Shown here one piece after another: positions 63,193 to 64,000 of a stretch of 64,000 bases of DNA (positions within the stretch are counted from its first letter, which is position 1; each line of letters starts with the position of its first letter). The notes under the pieces are model-generated. The model saw only the letters and a list, made by a program, of their open reading frames with translations. It ran no database searches and was not told the origin of the DNA. The stretch comes from Tretioscincus oriximinensis (Eukaryota; Chordata; Lepidosauria; Squamata; Gymnophthalmidae). The stretch spans positions 167,211 through 231,210 of the forward strand of contig JAJVDF010001218.1 in the NCBI GenBank assembly GCA_022410635.1, given 5' to 3'. A program made the translations under genes and the position numbers.

Positions 63193-63880
63193 CTAAAGAA
63201 AACANTGTTATTATTAATTTTCTTATTTACTGTTCAGTAAATTTATTTTCAAAGCTACAGACAAATATAGCCACACATGAGCTGTACCAACTACAATAGT
63301 TGGCGTTTCAGTTTTCCCNTTTATTTGTTATCTTTTGCCTGGGATTCCATAAAACAGAAAAAGCAAGGCAATTGCATGTCTAGATCAAATACATCCACAT
63401 TTATTACAAGAAATGAATCTTCAAGTATTTATCACCTAGAAATCTTGTATCTTAGAATATCACCTTGAATGCAGTGGTATATGAGATTTTTCGTGTTATT
63501 ACTAAGGCATTTTATACATACAATGTGGAGATTAAAATGAAGTAGGTATCAATGAGCATCTTTTATGGAATTAATTTTGCTTTTTAAATTAACTCAAATT
63601 TTAAGTGACTGATAGTGCAATTCTATATATTTTCATAATGAACACACAATATAATCAACTGGTTTTATACTACTAAGATATATACTCATGCCATGCAGAA
63701 TGAATAGTATTTATGCTTTAGAAGCCACCTTTTTGTCTATTTGACAACTGAATTGTCAAGGCATTGGAAGCAAGCAAGTCTGTTCTTTTTTGCCTACTAT
63801 AGAACTTCAGACAATGGTCCATTTAATCCGGTTCTCCTTAGGAACTCAATACTGATAACTGCACAATCCATAGGTTTTCA
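63193..63880. other. ABCA5 intron upstream of window exon 1
   Basis: AT-rich. I looked for the preceding ECD1 exon and did not find it here. Confidence 0.45.
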
Positions 63881-63881
63881 G

Positions 63882-64000
63882 AATAAGAACATAAGAACAT
63901 CAGAAGAGCCATACTGGATCAGGCCACAGCCCATCAAGTCCAGCCTTCTGTCCCACGCAGAGGCCCACCAGATGCACCTGGGCAGTCCGAACAGAGGAAA
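63882..64000 (-). mobile_element. CR1-like LINE 3' end, antisense, cut by the window edge
   Basis: The plus strand reads aagaacataagaacatcaga, agagccatactggatcaggc and gaggcccaccagatgcacct, the reverse complement of the CR1-like 3' end with octamer tail seen at 3537-3703. Confidence 0.88.

Noticed and set aside
63193..64000. Upstream ABCA5 exon or promoter
   Set aside because: No ECD1-like frame with splice sites and no CpG-rich promoter was seen.

Overview
The window is vertebrate nuclear DNA: AT-rich, intron-dominated and dense in interspersed repeats. A squamate reptile (lizard or snake) is the best fit. It carries tRNA-headed SINEs of the Sauria type, CR1, L2, L1, DIRS-like and Penelope-like retroelements, and hAT, Tc1 and Tigger-type DNA transposons. 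I cannot name the species. Isolated single N characters suggest a draft assembly.

Only one host gene is visible. It lies on the minus strand and fills the window: ABCA5, a full-size ABC transporter of subfamily A. I resolved 26 consecutive coding exons between 63192 and 2302. They total 3528 nt, which is exactly 1176 codons, and every junction is in compatible phase. In order they encode the last part of the first extracellular domain plus TMD1 (63.2-59.4 kb), the linker (49.3-48.4 kb), NBD1 (48.0-42.7 kb), the regulatory region after NBD1 (35.0-29.4 kb), TM7 and the second extracellular domain (28.0-25.3 kb), TMD2 (11.5-4.2 kb), and the linker plus Walker A of NBD2 (3.3-2.3 kb). The 5' exons and promoter lie past the right edge. 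The rest of NBD2 and the 3'UTR lie past the left edge.

The introns are mostly transposon graveyards. At 0-2 kb there is a CR1 with an inverted 5' half. At 3-9 kb there are CR1 and L2 pieces, a tiny Tc1 MITE and a Penelope-like element with a GIY-YIG domain. At 10-13 kb there is more CR1. At 14.4-23.2 kb two L1 elements stand head to head, and the plus-strand copy is nearly full length and carries nested insertions. At 24-34 kb there are L1 and L2 ends, an unknown repeat pair, GC-rich tracts and tandem hairpin units. At 35.6-44.3 kb there is an LTR-like block, a nearly complete minus-strand DIRS-like element and a second DIRS gag fragment. At 44.3-46 kb there are decayed L1-type fragments. At 50.6-54.4 kb lies a second LINE type with a recognisable ORF1 and RT. 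At 54.5-58.5 kb there are a hairpin element, a Tigger MITE, a SPIN-like hAT element with target-site duplication, and a SINE.

No RNA gene, CRISPR array, bacterial gene or second host gene was supported. The ABCA5 exons appear intact and under coding constraint. All transposon reading frames are broken.
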